From CAIWHR01 sp963846855 (GTDB lineage: Bacteria; Pseudomonadota; Gammaproteobacteria; Burkholderiales; Casimicrobiaceae), in NCBI GenBank assembly GCA_963846855.1, contig CAWJXK010000008.1:434001-498000 (forward strand): a stretch of DNA of 64,000 bases. The letters run 5' to 3'. This document shows, piece after piece, positions 1 through 8,522 of this stretch. Position 1 is the stretch's first letter. The number at the start of each line of letters is the position of its first letter. The translations under genes were made by a program, and so were the position numbers. Below the pieces are notes generated by a model, which ran no database searches, had not been told where the DNA came from, and worked only from the letters and a program-made list of their open reading frames with translations.

Positions 1-338
1 GCCGGGCGCAGGCTGTGGGTCGTGATCGGGCGTTCGTATCCGGTGATCATTCCGACGAGCTCGTTCATGTGGGTCGGCTTGATCGCCATAAGCTGCAGCG
101 TCGACAGCCGGCCCATATGGCACTCGACGCAGTTCACGCGCGCATGGAACGACGCGGCGTGCGCGATGGGCTCTTCCGGGTGGACGGCGTGGCACATGTT
201 CGTGCAGAACGCGTTGCTGTTGCTGTATTCCCAGGCGACGATGCCGCCGGCGCCCAGCACCGCCAGCGCGATCGCGCCGACGACGAGCGTCGTCACCGTG
301 CCCAGCATCAACGTGCGCCGCCCCAGCTTGATGTTCAT
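1..338 (-). CDS. NapC/NirT-family multihaem cytochrome c, 3' end outside window (partial)
   Basis: Only the first 112 codons are present; the gene runs off the left edge. The product starts MNIKLGRRTL and has one N-terminal membrane helix (about residues 11-36) that would anchor it on the periplasmic side. Two haem sites follow: CTNMCH at 45-50, spaced CX3CH rather than CX2CH, and CVECH at 70-74. Members of this family take electrons from the quinol pool and pass them to periplasmic reductases. The gene is third in a minus-strand run after an 11-haem cytochrome and a membrane cytochrome b, so I infer all three form one electron-transfer chain. The terminal substrate cannot be deduced. The family call is fairly safe; the total number of haems is unknown. 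Confidence 0.78.
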   Translation of the reverse strand, partial: MNIKLGRRTLMLGTVTTLVVGAIALAVLGAGGIVAWEYSNSNAFCTNMCHAVHPEEPIAHAASFHARVNCVECHMGRLSTLQLMAIKPTHMNELVGMITGYERPITTHSLRP

Positions 339-419
339 TCGCCGCTCCTGTCCAAATGGCGTTGCGTGGTGCCGCTCCGGGGCGTCCGCGACGCATTCGC
401 GCCGGTCCGCCGCATGCAC

Positions 420-442
420 GAATGGGCCCCGAGGGCCCATTC
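420..442. repeat. perfect 10-bp inverted repeat between cytochrome genes
   Basis: Bases 420-429 (GAATGGGCCC) are perfectly complementary to 433-442, with a 3-base loop. The hairpin lies in the 149-bp gap between the cytochrome b stop and the NapC-like start. No T-run follows on the minus strand, so a classic terminator is unlikely. An mRNA-processing or attenuating hairpin within the operon is possible. Confidence 0.4.
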
Positions 443-487
443 ATTCCCTGCGCGCGCGGAAGCGCTCTCGCTGGCCGCGCTGCGAGG

Positions 488-1363
488 TTACTTGAATACG
501 CTGTAGACGATCAAGACAATTGCTACGATGCCAAGCGCCAGCGCCGTGCCGCCGACCACCCAGCCGAACCATTTCGATTCGTCGGTCGGGGGCGGAGCCT
601 CCTTCCCGGCAAGGCGGCCTTCGCGCGCGAGGCGCGCGTACTCGACCGCGCGCTCGCTCCTGAGCTCGTGCTCCGAAATGCGTCCGGTGAAGATCACCAC
701 GTCCATCGGGAATTTCGCGGGCCGCACATGGCCGTTGAAGAAGTGGAACGTGAAGATGAAGCCGGCGGCGAGCAGCGCCTCCTCGCCGTGCACCAGCGCC
801 GCGATGTTGAACATCCAGCCCGGCAGCGCTTTGGAGAAGAACACGGGAAACCAGAGCAGGAGCCCGGAGCCGCCGATGATGAACATCCCCCAGAAGACCG
901 CCCAGTAGTCGAATTTCTCCCAGTACGTCCAGCGGTCGAACTGCGGCTGCGGCCCGCGGCCGACGAACCATTTGAAGTTGTTCCAGACGTCGATGGCGTC
1001 CTGCGGCTGCGGCACCATCGAGTCGGGGCCCCAGAGGATGGCCATCAGGCGCTTGCCGGCGATCGCCTTCGAGAACACCAGGACCACGTGGCTCACGAAC
1101 ACCAGGATCATCACGAACGCGCAGATCCGGTGGATGATGCCGGCGCTTTCGAAGCCGCCGAGGATGTGCGCGAGCGTTGTCGCCCACGCCTTTTCCGAAT
1201 ACAGGAGCGGCAGTCCGGACAGCGCGCAGCCGACGAAGGTCAGCATCAGCGCCGCGTGCATCACCCGCTCGATCGCCGAAAAGCGTCGGTAGTAGCGCTG
1301 CCTCAGGCTGGCGCCTCCGGCGTTCGTGGCCGCGACAGCCGGGTTACCCGTATCGGTTGTCAT
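488..1363 (-). CDS. membrane cytochrome b/b6-type subunit (FdnI/PhsC-like)
   Basis: A 291-residue integral membrane protein with helices near 34-54, 78-100, 152-175, 190-210 and 266-288. Histidines at about 36, 78, 92, 192, 207 and 212 lie in or next to the helices, as in di-haem b subunits of formate dehydrogenase (gamma) or thiosulfate reductase. Such subunits link quinone to a periplasmic partner. The start codon overlaps the stop of the upstream 11-haem cytochrome by 4 bp (ATGA), which implies translational coupling and a shared complex. No molybdopterin catalytic subunit is visible nearby, so it probably serves the multihaem cytochrome. The family level is good; the precise role is inferred. 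Confidence 0.8.
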   Translation of the reverse strand: MTTDTGNPAVAATNAGGASLRQRYYRRFSAIERVMHAALMLTFVGCALSGLPLLYSEKAWATTLAHILGGFESAGIIHRICAFVMILVFVSHVVLVFSKAIAGKRLMAILWGPDSMVPQPQDAIDVWNNFKWFVGRGPQPQFDRWTYWEKFDYWAVFWGMFIIGGSGLLLWFPVFFSKALPGWMFNIAALVHGEEALLAAGFIFTFHFFNGHVRPAKFPMDVVIFTGRISEHELRSERAVEYARLAREGRLAGKEAPPPTDESKWFGWVVGGTALALGIVAIVLIVYSVFK

Positions 1364-2610
1364 TTTTGCCCCTCGTCACGTTGGCCGCCGCCGAATTTCT
1401 CGCGCAGTTCCCGGTAGAGCCAGAACACCGTGTGGATGCCGAAGAAGCCGAATACGCCGATCAGCAGCAGCTCCATGAACTTCGCGGCGTAGTAGTAGAA
1501 CGGATCGCGCGCCTTGTCGTGCCGGCTCGCATGCGGATCGAAGCTCGCGAAGTTGGCGCTGGCGCCCGCATGGCATTTCTGGCACGTCTTCAGGCGATTC
1601 TGCTTCGAGACCGACGAGGCCGGATCGGACGCGGGCCGCACGTCGTGCGCGCCGTGGCACGATGCGCAGGTTGCCATCCGGGCGTAACCGAGCGCGGTGA
1701 CCTGGCCGTGGAACGTGTCGCGGTAGGTCGACAGGTAATCGGAGTGGCACGTTCCGCACTCCTTGATCACCTCGGTCTGGAAGCTCGCCACCTCGTGCTG
1801 CTGGATCGCATGCGCGGTGTGGCAGTCAGTACAGCCCGGCGCGGCGAGCATGCCGTCCTGGCGCATCTTGCCGTGCATCCCCTTCATGTACGCCTCGCGC
1901 TGCGGCTTGTGGCAGGCGCCGCAGGTGTCCGGAACCTTCGCGCGATTCGTCCGGCTTTCGGGTTCGCTCTTGGCGAGGATGCTGTGCGCGCCGTGACAAT
2001 TCGTGCACGTGGGCGCGGAGCCCTGCGCAGCACCCTGCAGCGCCTTGCCGTGGATGCTGTCGTGGAACTTGCTCGCGATATTGCCGCTCGGAAGCTTGCC
2101 CCTGGTCATCGTCGCTTCGTCGCCGTGGCAGCGCGAGCAAGTGGCCTCGACGTTGGCATGGTTCGTCCGCGATGCCGGATCCTTGGCGCGCAGGATGTCA
2201 TGCGTTCCGTGGCAATCGGTGCAGGTGGCCGCGACCGTGTTGCCACCCTTGCGTGATGTTCCGTGAACGGTCGCGCTGTATTCCTTTACCTGCTGCTCGT
2301 GGCAGGTCGCGCAGTTGACCGGCTTCAGCTTTTCCGCGTGCGGAATCTTGTCCGCGGACACGTCGGTGTGGCAATCGGTGCATTTGAGGTTGAGGCCGCC
2401 GTGCACCGACGCCGCGAACTTCGCGCCGTCGACCGCGATTGACTTGCCCCCGGCGCCCTTCGCGTCCGCCGCGCCGTGGCACATGAGGCACGTCTCATTG
2501 ACGCTCGGCGCGGGCGCCGCTGCCGCCGGATTGGTCTTGCCGAATGCGGCGGCGGCAAAGAAGGCGCAGAAGAAGGCGCCGGCAGCTCGCACGATGATTG
2601 ATCTTTTCAT
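1360..2610 (-). CDS. membrane-anchored 11-haem cytochrome c
   Basis: A 416-residue protein with an N-terminal export signal (MKRSIIVRAAGAFFCAFFAA). I count eleven CXXCH haem motifs: CLMCH, CTDCH, CATCH, CTDCH, CSRCH, CTNCH, CGACH, CTDCH, CGTCH, CASCH and CQKCH. Many extra histidines (IHGK, MHGK, FHGQ, VHGT) could be distal ligands. A single hydrophobic helix near residues 375-397 would anchor the C-terminus in the inner membrane, leaving the haem domain in the periplasm. It is the first gene of the run with cytochrome b and a NapC-like protein, and an FNR-like site lies upstream. A role in anaerobic or microaerobic respiration is inferred; the terminal acceptor is unknown. It does not match octahaem tetrathionate reductase or NrfA closely enough for me to name it. 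Confidence 0.85.
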   Translation of the reverse strand: MKRSIIVRAAGAFFCAFFAAAAFGKTNPAAAAPAPSVNETCLMCHGAADAKGAGGKSIAVDGAKFAASVHGGLNLKCTDCHTDVSADKIPHAEKLKPVNCATCHEQQVKEYSATVHGTSRKGGNTVAATCTDCHGTHDILRAKDPASRTNHANVEATCSRCHGDEATMTRGKLPSGNIASKFHDSIHGKALQGAAQGSAPTCTNCHGAHSILAKSEPESRTNRAKVPDTCGACHKPQREAYMKGMHGKMRQDGMLAAPGCTDCHTAHAIQQHEVASFQTEVIKECGTCHSDYLSTYRDTFHGQVTALGYARMATCASCHGAHDVRPASDPASSVSKQNRLKTCQKCHAGASANFASFDPHASRHDKARDPFYYYAAKFMELLLIGVFGFFGIHTVFWLYRELREKFGGGQRDEGQK

Positions 2611-2720
2611 TTGACGTCCCGCTGGCCTGCGGATGAGGCAGCGTGCCGGCGGCCCTGCCGCCGATGCGCCCCATGAAGCGCTGCCACGGCGAATGTTCGC
2701 ATCCGGCGCCGGCCACGGCG

Positions 2721-2734
2721 TTGACGTGGATCAA
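2721..2734. promoter_or_regulatory. FNR/Crp-family-like palindrome upstream of the cytochrome operon
   Basis: TTGACGTGGATCAA fits TTGAT-N4-ATCAA with one mismatch. It is centred about 117 bp upstream of the 11-haem cytochrome start, in the 337-bp gap (2611-2947) that otherwise holds no gene. If the site were centred at -41.5, transcription would start near 2686; the -10 match there (GAACAT) is poor. The placement suits oxygen- or NO-responsive control of a respiratory operon, but this is an inference from a single site. Confidence 0.45.
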
Positions 2735-2947
2735 CGGCCGCAGAAGGTCATTCGCCCCGCCGGGCGTACGCGCGGCGCGATCCGCGTGTCGTCCCCGCGG
2801 CGCGGGACACGCTCCTGCGGCCGTTGCACGCGGATCCGCAGTAGCAGCCTTATCTGCGCCGGATGGACTTCGCCTGAACGCGAGGCGGCCGGCCGCTGAC
2901 GACGCGATGCGGTGCGCTGGCGGCTACGGGCCACGTTTCCACATGGC

Positions 2948-2972
2948 AAAAAAAGGGCTCCTGCGGGAGCCC
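2948..2972 (-). terminator. Rho-independent terminator of efp
   Basis: On the minus strand a GGGCTCC/GGAGCCC 7-bp stem with a 4-base loop (2955-2972) is followed by seven T (2948-2954). It lies 37 bp past the efp stop codon. Confidence 0.88.
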
Positions 2973-3009
2973 TCGTTTGTCGCGCGACACGTGTCGCGTC
3001 GCAAGTCGT

Positions 3010-3564
3010 TCAGACGCGACGCTTGTATTCGCCGGTGCGCGTGTCGACCTCGATGCGGTCGCCGGTGGCGACGAAGAGAGGCACCTGAACTTCGAACCCG
3101 TTGGCGAGCTTCGCGGGCTTCAGAACCTTGCCCGACGTATCGCCGCGGATCGCGGGCTCGGTGTACTTGATCTCGCGCACGACCGAATTCGGAAGCTCGA
3201 CCGAGATCGCCTTGCCGTCGTAGAACGTGAGCTCGCACGCGAGGCCCTCGTCGAGATACGGCAGCGCGTCGGTGAGATTCTCCTTCTCGACGTCGAACTG
3301 GTTGAACTCGCCGTCCATGAACACGTACATCGGGTCGGCGAAATACGAGTACGTGACTTCCTTGCGCTCGAGCTGGATCACGTCGAACTTCTCGTCGGCG
3401 CGATAGACGGATTCCGTCCCCGAGCCGGACAGGAGGTTGCGGAGCTTCATCTTGACGACGGATGCGTTGCGGCCGGACTTCGTGAATTCGGCCTTCTGGA
3501 CCACCATCGGGTCGGTCCCGACCATGATCACGTTGCCGGCGCGGATTTCCTGGGCGATTTTCAT
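3010..3564 (-). CDS. efp: elongation factor P, arginine-32 type
   Basis: The 184-residue length is normal for EF-P. The factor binds between the P and E sites and relieves ribosome stalling at polyproline. The start MKIAQEIRAG is chosen over an upstream in-frame start (3615) because it gives the canonical N-terminus. The modified loop reads TKSGRNASVVK with Arg at position 32, the residue that EarP rhamnosylates, instead of the lysine used by EpmA systems. earP lies just upstream on the same strand. A clear -10 box overlaps the earP stop and a strong terminator follows, so efp probably has its own transcript. The 5' leader contains repeated ATTTGC units (about 3614-3640). Confidence 0.97.
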   Translation of the reverse strand: MKIAQEIRAGNVIMVGTDPMVVQKAEFTKSGRNASVVKMKLRNLLSGSGTESVYRADEKFDVIQLERKEVTYSYFADPMYVFMDGEFNQFDVEKENLTDALPYLDEGLACELTFYDGKAISVELPNSVVREIKYTEPAIRGDTSGKVLKPAKLANGFEVQVPLFVATGDRIEVDTRTGEYKRRV

Positions 3565-3665
3565 GAATGCACCTGACTGAATTTTGGGCTGCGGGCCGCC
3601 TTGGCGGCCGCTCATTTGCCACTCATTTGCTAATTTGCAATTGCGCTTGATTCGGGAAACTCTCG

Positions 3666-3695
3666 ATTATACCCGTTGGCTGCACGCCTTGACCA
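3666..3695 (-). promoter_or_regulatory. sigma-70-type promoter for efp
   Basis: On the minus strand TATAAT (3666-3671) is a perfect -10 that includes the TAA stop of earP. A TGGTCA hexamer (3690-3695) is a partial -35 with an 18-bp spacer. The efp start lies about 100 bp downstream. Confidence 0.6.
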
Positions 3696-4815
3696 GCCCG
3701 CTCGCAAGATCGGGGAGTGCGCCGAGTCGCCGCGCCCATGCTTCACCGTGCCGCGCGAGTTGCGGGCGCGCGCCGGCGAACTCGTGCCATGCCTCGGCGG
3801 CCGGCCCGCAGCTGGGATCTCCGTTCCACGCGCGCCAGAAGCGTCGCTGCGCGCTCGCCGTCTCCGGGTCGGCGCCTTCCTGCTCGCGATCGAGAAACGC
3901 TTCGAGCTTCGCCCAGTGCGCCCGTTCGGCCTGCGGATAGATGTGCCACACGAAGGGCCGCGCCGCCCATTGCGCGCGCACGAAGGAATCCTCGCCGCGG
4001 ACGAAATTCACGTCGCACGACCACAGCAGGTGGTCGAACGTGTCCTGGTCGACGAACGGCACCGAATGGAGCGTGAGCCGGCCCCGCACGATGGGATGGC
4101 GCGGATGCGGCACGTTGCCGCCGGTCCATCGGTCGAGCGCGCCCGCGGCAACGCCTTCCGGGACGATGCACGTCACGCCGGATTCGCCGTCGGCCCACGC
4201 GTCCAGCAGGTCGGGCAGCATGGGGTTCGCATAGCAGAAGAGGAGCACGCGCGTGTCACCGGAGGGAGGCGGGTCCATCCTGAGCGCGGGCCACAGCGCC
4301 GCATCGGACTCGGCATCGCTGCGATAGGCGTCGCGTGCGTCGAGGAGACCGCGCTCACGCAACAACCCGCCGGTCGCTTCGGAAAACCCGGGGAACCAGA
4401 ATCGCCGCGCGATCGGCAGCCTGGGATGCGGCGACGGGAGGCCGTGCGTGCGCTCGACCCAGTCCTCGGCGCTCAGGTACTCGAGCACGATCCACGCGGG
4501 CGGCCGCGGACGCGCCGCCTGCGCGCGCGCGTAGTCGTCGGGGAGGCCGCAGCCGAAGGCCTCGATCACCACATCCGGCGCTTCGGAGGGCAGCAGCGGT
4601 TCCGTCCAGCGGCGCACGCTGACGCCGTCCACGCGCTGGTAGGTCGCCCGTGCGTCGACACCGCGCGCGATGCGCGCGAGCACCGCGGGATCGTCGAGCC
4701 ACAGCGCTGGATCGAGCGCATGCTCGCGGGCGAGCTGCCGCGCGAGGCGCCAGCAGACGCCGGCATCGCCGAAGTTGTCGACGACCTTGCAGAAAATGTC
4801 CCAGCGGGCCGGCAT
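3667..4815 (-). CDS. earP: EF-P arginine rhamnosyltransferase EarP
   Basis: A 382-residue GT-B glycosyltransferase that moves rhamnose from dTDP-rhamnose to Arg32 of EF-P in the cytoplasm. The N-terminus carries the family signature DNFGDAGVCWRL with Asp13 and Asp17, known to be essential. The C-terminal half has the RGEDSFVRAQWA motif, whose Glu/Asp are also catalytic or nucleotide-binding in characterised EarP. Full length and unbroken. It lies directly upstream of efp, the usual arrangement, and the EF-P here has the matching arginine. Confidence 0.96.
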   Translation of the reverse strand: MPARWDIFCKVVDNFGDAGVCWRLARQLAREHALDPALWLDDPAVLARIARGVDARATYQRVDGVSVRRWTEPLLPSEAPDVVIEAFGCGLPDDYARAQAARPRPPAWIVLEYLSAEDWVERTHGLPSPHPRLPIARRFWFPGFSEATGGLLRERGLLDARDAYRSDAESDAALWPALRMDPPPSGDTRVLLFCYANPMLPDLLDAWADGESGVTCIVPEGVAAGALDRWTGGNVPHPRHPIVRGRLTLHSVPFVDQDTFDHLLWSCDVNFVRGEDSFVRAQWAARPFVWHIYPQAERAHWAKLEAFLDREQEGADPETASAQRRFWRAWNGDPSCGPAAEAWHEFAGARPQLARHGEAWARRLGALPDLASGLVKACSQRV

Positions 4816-4996
4816 GAGAAGGTCGATCCTTCCGATCGGCCCCGATTATCGCCCAGGCCCGCCGACTGCTGGGGCAACGAAGCGTCTGCCGCAGGCGGCG
4901 CTTGATCCTGCTCAACGCGACGTCGCGCGGAACGGGGGAGGATGGCTGCGGGCAGCCGGGCGCCTTCGCCTCGTTGCGCCCGATGGGAAATCCGCG

Positions 4997-5875
4997 ATGC
5001 ATGCGATGCGCCGAATGGCGATGCTCTCGATCGTGACGTCGCTCGCGACGATCGCGCTCAAGTTTTCCGCCTATTTCATCACCGGCTCCGTGAGCCTGTG
5101 GTCGGACGCGCTCGAGTCCCTGGTCAACCTGGTCGCCGGCCTCATCACGCTAGGCGCCGTCACGCTCGCCGATCGTCCCGCCGACGAGCGACATGCCTAC
5201 GGTCACGACAAGGCCGAATACTTCTCGAGCGGCGTCGAGGGTGCGCTGATCCTGGTCGCGGCGATCGCGATCATCGCCTCCGCGATCCGCCGCCTCGTCG
5301 ATCCACAGCCGATCGCGAACCTCGGCCCGGGGCTCGCCATCGCGTTCATCGCCGGCGCCGCGAACTTCGGCGCCGCTCGCATGATGCTGAAGGCGGCTCG
5401 CGCGCACGACAGCATCACGATCGAGGCCGACGCGAAGCACCTGATGACCGATGTCTGGACGTCCGTGGGGATCATCGCCGGCCTGCTCGTCGTGATGGCG
5501 ATGCCGCAATGGCGGATCCTCGATCCGCTGATGGCGATCGCGGTGGGGGTCCATATCATCTACATCGGATTCGACCTCGTGCGCCGCTCCGCCGACGGAC
5601 TGATGGACGCGGCGCTGCCGGCAACGGAAGTCGAGCGGGTCGAGGCGCTGATTCGCGCCGAGCTGCCCGCGAACGCGACCTTCCACGCGCTCCGCACGCG
5701 CAAGGCCGGCGCGCGCCGCTTTCTCGAGCTGCACCTCGTTGTTCCCGGCGCGATGAGCGTCGCCGAATCGCATGCGCTGTGCGACCGGGTCGAGGCGGCG
5801 ATCGTCGCGCAACTTGCACGCGCGCACGTGACGATCCACGTCGAGCCGGCGGAGACCCAGGCGCCGCACGCCTGA
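4997..5875 (+). CDS. cation diffusion facilitator (CDF) metal efflux protein
   Basis: A 292-residue inner-membrane antiporter expected to export Zn2+ or another divalent metal. The family motif SDALESLVN sits in the second helix and is followed by HAYGHDKAEYFSS. HLMTDVWTS supplies the HxxxD pair of the transport site. A cytoplasmic C-terminal domain (from about residue 210) ends with HVTIHVEP, typical of the CDF ferredoxin-like fold. I start at MHAMRRMAML; a second ATG lies three codons later. It is divergent from earP across 181 bp and has no co-directional partner. Metal specificity is not readable. Confidence 0.93.
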   Translation: MHAMRRMAMLSIVTSLATIALKFSAYFITGSVSLWSDALESLVNLVAGLITLGAVTLADRPADERHAYGHDKAEYFSSGVEGALILVAAIAIIASAIRRLVDPQPIANLGPGLAIAFIAGAANFGAARMMLKAARAHDSITIEADAKHLMTDVWTSVGIIAGLLVVMAMPQWRILDPLMAIAVGVHIIYIGFDLVRRSADGLMDAALPATEVERVEALIRAELPANATFHALRTRKAGARRFLELHLVVPGAMSVAESHALCDRVEAAIVAQLARAHVTIHVEPAETQAPHA

Positions 5876-5894
5876 AGAGCGCTTGGCGACGGCG

Positions 5895-7691
5895 TCAGAA
5901 CGCCTCGTCCCAGGGAATCGACAGGCGGATCGCCGACGTGATGAGCCCGACCATGCTGTAGGTCTGCACGAAATTGCCCCAGGGCTCGCAGCGTCGCCGG
6001 CGTCGAGATGCTCTGCGAGCAGGCCGTGCCGGTTGCGGCATTCGAGCAGGCACATCGAAAAGCTCGCGCGCCTCGTCGCGGCGTCCGAGCGCCGCCAGCG
6101 CGTTGACGAACCAGAACGAGCACACGACGAAGGCGTTCTCGGGGACGCCGAAATCGTCGGCGTCGACGTAGCGGTAGACGAAGTCGCCGCGTTTCAGCTC
6201 CTTCTCGATGCCGGCGACGGTGGCGACGAAACGCGGATCGTCCGCCTTCACGAGCCCGATCTCCTGCAGAAGCAGCAGGCTCGCGTCGAGCGCCGACCCG
6301 TCGACGCGTCGCGACGAAGCTCCCGCGCGTCGTGTCGAAGCAGCGCTCGTCGACGAAGCGGGCGATGGTCCGCGGCGTGTTTGCGCCATTCCTCGACGCG
6401 CTCGGGCAGCCCGACGCGCGCGGCGATCCGGGCGAGCCGGTCGCAGGCGGCCCAGCACATCGCCGTCGAGAACGTGTGCACCTGCGCAGCGTCGCGGAGC
6501 TCCCAGAGGCCGGCGTCCGGCTCGGTCGTAGACGGCGAGCGCTCGCCGCCCGAGCGTCTCCAGCCGCTCGAACAGCGCGACGTCGCCGCGTCGGATCAGG
6601 CGATCGTCGAAGAACACGTGCGTCGCCGCGAGGATCGCCGAGCCGTAGACGTCGTGCTGCACCTGCCGGTAGGCGTCGTTGCCGATCCGCACCGGGCCCA
6701 TGCCGCGGTAGCCGGGGAGCGCCTCGACGACCGACTCGGCGAGCGCCGGCGCCGCCGTTGATCCGATAGACGGGCTGCAGCGGACTGTCCACCGCGCCCG
6801 CCGCGATGTTGACGAAATAATTGAGATAGCGCTCCATCGTGTCGGTGGCGCCGAGCCGATTGAGCGCGTTGACGACGAAATAGCCGTCGCGCAGCCAGCA
6901 ATAGCGGTAGTCCCAGTTGCGGCCGGAGTTCGCCGCCTCCGGGATCGACGTCGTCATCGCGGCGACGATGGCCCCGGTGTCGTCGAAGGCGTTCAGCTGC
7001 AGCGTGATCGCGGCGCGGATCACCGCGTCCTGCCACTCGAAGGGGATGGCGAGGCGGCGCACCCAGTCGCGCCAGTACGCGATCGGTGTCCTCGATGAAG
7101 CGTCGCCCGATCTCGGCTACCGCGCTGTGCACCGTCTCGTCGGGGCCGAGCAGCAGCGTGACGGTATCGTCGAGAAAGAACGGGCGCTCCTCGAGCGATC
7201 GCGGTGAGCGACGCGTCGGTGGTGAGGCGCAGCGTGACCTCGGGCGTGATGAAGCGGACGTGGCTGCTGCCGCTGGTCTCGACCGGGGCGTCGCTGCCGT
7301 AGCCGATGGCCGGGCGCAGGCGGATCGCGATGCGCGGGCTGCCGGCGATGCGGCGGATCCGCCGGACCAGCATCATCGGATGGAAGATGCGGCCGTAGTG
7401 CAGGAAGCGCGGCACGCAATCGGTGATCTCGACCGTGCCGCCGCGCGTTGTCGAAGAGGCGCGTGACGAGGACCGGCGTGTTGGCGACGTACGACTGCTC
7501 GCTGCGCGCAATGTCGAGAGGTCGATCGCGGAGATGCCGCGCTCGGCACCCGGCTTCGCGTCGTCGAGCAATGCGCAGAACGTTGCGTCGGAATCGAAGC
7601 AGGGAAAGCATCCCCGGACGATCGCCGCTGTGCATCGACGAGAGGGCCGATCGCGCCCACTGCCGATGCGGGCGAGATCGCCGCTGCGCAT
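5895..7691 (-). pseudogene. glycoside hydrolase family 15 (glucoamylase/trehalase-like), about 12 frame changes
   Basis: When the reading frame is followed from piece to piece, this recovers a complete GH15 protein of about 595 residues. It starts MRSGDLARIGSG and then shows CFPCFDSDATFCALLDDA, RPFFLDDTVTLLLGPDETV, NWDYRYCWLRDGYFVVNAL (the GH15 active-site region), HTFSTAMCWAACDRLARIA and WGNFVQTYSMVGLI, ending IPWDEAF. The start overlaps the otsB stop (TGATG). GH15 enzymes in otsAB operons act on trehalose or alpha-glucans. The frame changes roughly every 150 bp, and each change can be read as one or two single-base insertions. Either the gene is dead or the local sequence carries insertion errors; conserved motifs survive in every piece, which favours error. 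Confidence 0.8.
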
Positions 7692-8522
7692 CAGTCCTCC
7701 GTTGCGCCTCGAGGCGGCGGTACGTCGACCGCGCCGGCGAGCCATTGCAGCACTGCGGCCACGTCGCGCAGCCGGTAGCTCGCTTGCGTCGGCCCTGCGC
7801 CGACCTTGGCCGCCCATCCTCCGGCGCGCTGGACCGCGGCGAACCCGAATTCGTCGGTGCGGTCGTCCCCGACGAACACCGGCGTACGCCCGCAAAACGG
7901 GGGCTCGGTCATGTACTCGGCGATCGCCGTTCCCTTGTCGCGTCCGACCGGCCGCACTTCGATCAGCCCCTTGCCGGTCTGGGTCCGCCATGCCGACGCG
8001 TCGTGCGCGAGCGCCACGTGCGCCTGCACCGCGCGATGCAGGTGCGACGCGAGGCGCGGCGCCTGCCGGTAATGCAGCGCAAGCGTCTCGCCCTTGTCCT
8101 CGAGCACCAAACCGACGTGGCCCGCCGCCAACCGCTGCATCTCGCGCCGCAGCCGCCCGATTCCCGGCACCGCAGGCAGCCGGTGGATCGCGCCGCTGGC
8201 GTCGCGCCGCTCGACGCCGTGCTGCCCCGCGATTGGCAGCCGGATGCCGGGAAAGAGCCGGTCCGCGTCGGCGATCGAGCGTCCGGTGATCAGCGCAAGT
8301 GCCCCGCCGAGGCGCTGCGCAAGCGCAGGGAGCAAGCCGCTGCAGCCGATCGTCGACCTGCACCCGGTCGGGCGTCGCGGCGATGTCGAGCAGCGTGCCG
8401 TCGATATCGAGAAAGAGCGCGCAGCGCGGGGAGAGCGCCGGCGGTCGGGCGCGCCAACGCCGTTTTGGTGGTCCGTCGCAGGCCGCGCGATCAGGCACGG
8501 CTCGGCGCGACGTCCGACACAC
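7691..8522 (-). CDS. otsB: trehalose-6-phosphate phosphatase, one +1 frameshift
   Basis: A HAD-superfamily phosphatase that converts trehalose-6-phosphate to trehalose. Motif I, FLDIDGTLLDIA, is in one frame. From about 8335 the next frame gives LLPALAQRLGGALALITGRS, IAGQHGVERRDASG, KGLIEVRP and KGTAIAEYM, then VFVGDDRTDEFGF (motif IV). Removing one base near 8335 joins the two halves into a protein of about 275 residues. The start is uncertain: an ATG at 8522 overlaps the otsA end by 32 bp, and a GTG at 8498 is an alternative. It is the middle gene of the otsA-otsB-GH15 operon. Confidence 0.85.

Noticed and set aside
3010..3615. Longer EF-P start at 3615
   Set aside because: The 17 extra residues are not found in EF-P and would place the modified arginine outside its normal position.
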